Assembly: GCA_017553965.1 (NCBI GenBank)
Contig: JAFZJK010000081.1
Coordinates: 1-6,577 of the forward strand
DNA from: Lachnospiraceae bacterium
GTDB lineage: Bacteria > Bacillota_A > Clostridia > Lachnospirales > Lachnospiraceae
DNA length: 6,577 bases
Reading direction: 5' to 3'
This document shows, piece after piece, positions 6,168 through 6,577 of this stretch. The notes under the pieces were generated by a model. That model did no database searches. It saw nothing but the letters and a program-made list of their open reading frames with translations, and was not told where the DNA came from. Position 1 is the first letter of the stretch. Each line of letters begins with the position of its first letter. Position numbers and translations under genes: made by a program.

Positions 6168-6577
6168 TTATGCCTCAAACTTGTATCCCATGCCCCAAAC
6201 GGTTTTTATAAGATCTCCCTTATCTCCCATTTTACTGCGGAGCTTTTTAACATGTGTATCTATAGTTCTGGCATCACCGAAGTAATCATAGTTCCATACA
6301 TTGTTCAATATCTTATCACGCGATAATGCCACACCTTTGTTTTGTATAAAGTATTCAAGAAGTTCAAACTCCTTTAAGCTGAGCTCTATAAGGCTGCCGT
6401 CAACATATACCTCATGAGCCTGCCTGTCGAGTTTAATGCCCCCTATCTCAACAGTATCCGTATCAAAATTACCCGTACGCCTGAGTATCGCATCTATACG
6501 GGCCACAAGGATCTTGGGACTGAAGGGTTTTGTTATATATTCATCGACACCAAGCTCAAAACCGAGCAATTCGTCCT
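6168..6577 (-). CDS. OmpR/PhoB-family response regulator (5' end cut by window edge)
   Basis: The visible 135 codons are the C-terminal part of a two-component DNA-binding regulator. The first residues, DELLGFELGVDEYITKPFSP, are the end of the receiver domain and include its conserved lysine (TKPF). Then come the linker helix LVARIDAILRR and a winged helix-turn-helix domain, with IELSLKEFELLEYF, the recognition-helix motif RTIDTHVKKLRSKM and the wing VWGMGYKFEA at the C-terminus. Family members are usually about 225-235 residues, so some 90 N-terminal residues, including the phosphoacceptor aspartate, lie outside. The frame is open through the window edge; the TTG at 6569 is an internal leucine codon, not a start. 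The gene is paired with the histidine kinase 2 nt downstream. Its target genes are unknown; the adjacent lipoprotein unit is a candidate only by position. Confidence 0.95.
   Translation of the reverse strand, partial: DELLGFELGVDEYITKPFSPKILVARIDAILRRTGNFDTDTVEIGGIKLDRQAHEVYVDGSLIELSLKEFELLEYFIQNKGVALSRDKILNNVWNYDYFGDARTIDTHVKKLRSKMGDKGDLIKTVWGMGYKFEA

Overview
The window looks like chromosomal DNA from a low-to-moderate-GC Gram-positive bacterium, most likely a Clostridia/Lachnospiraceae member (Butyrivibrio, Roseburia or Lachnospira type). The evidence is the style of the proteins: an OmpR-type regulator and HAMP kinase with Firmicutes-type motifs, a CheV protein, a lipoprotein with a Thr/Pro linker, and a zinc-ribbon/coiled-coil membrane protein. 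The genus assignment is inference from protein style only; no search was run.

All seven genes lie on the minus strand, so transcription runs from high to low coordinates. From the right edge: an OmpR/PhoB response regulator (6168-6577, 5' end outside the window) and its HAMP sensor histidine kinase (4627-6165), only 2 nt apart. A 74-nt gap then holds a good sigma-A-type promoter (4593-4621) and no visible terminator. This promoter leads into a lipoprotein (3785-4552), a CheW-REC chemotaxis protein CheV (2863-3771), a large zinc-ribbon, acidic, coiled-coil, single-pass membrane protein (1225-2835), hisH (559-1203) and the first two thirds of hisF (1-498, 3' end outside the window). Gaps within this set are 13, 27, 21 and 60 nt, so it is probably one transcription unit.

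Functionally the window has three blocks. The first is a phosphorelay sensing an unknown envelope signal. The second is a group of envelope and signalling proteins (lipoprotein, CheV, zinc-ribbon protein) with no obvious common pathway. The third is the HisH/HisF imidazole glycerol phosphate synthase of histidine and purine metabolism. The catalytic and phosphorylation residues expected in hisH, hisF (visible part), cheV and the kinase are all present, so nothing looks decayed. The least explained gene is the 536-aa zinc-ribbon membrane protein. No mobile elements, CRISPR arrays, tRNA or rRNA genes were seen, and no stretch over 100 nt lacks a gene.
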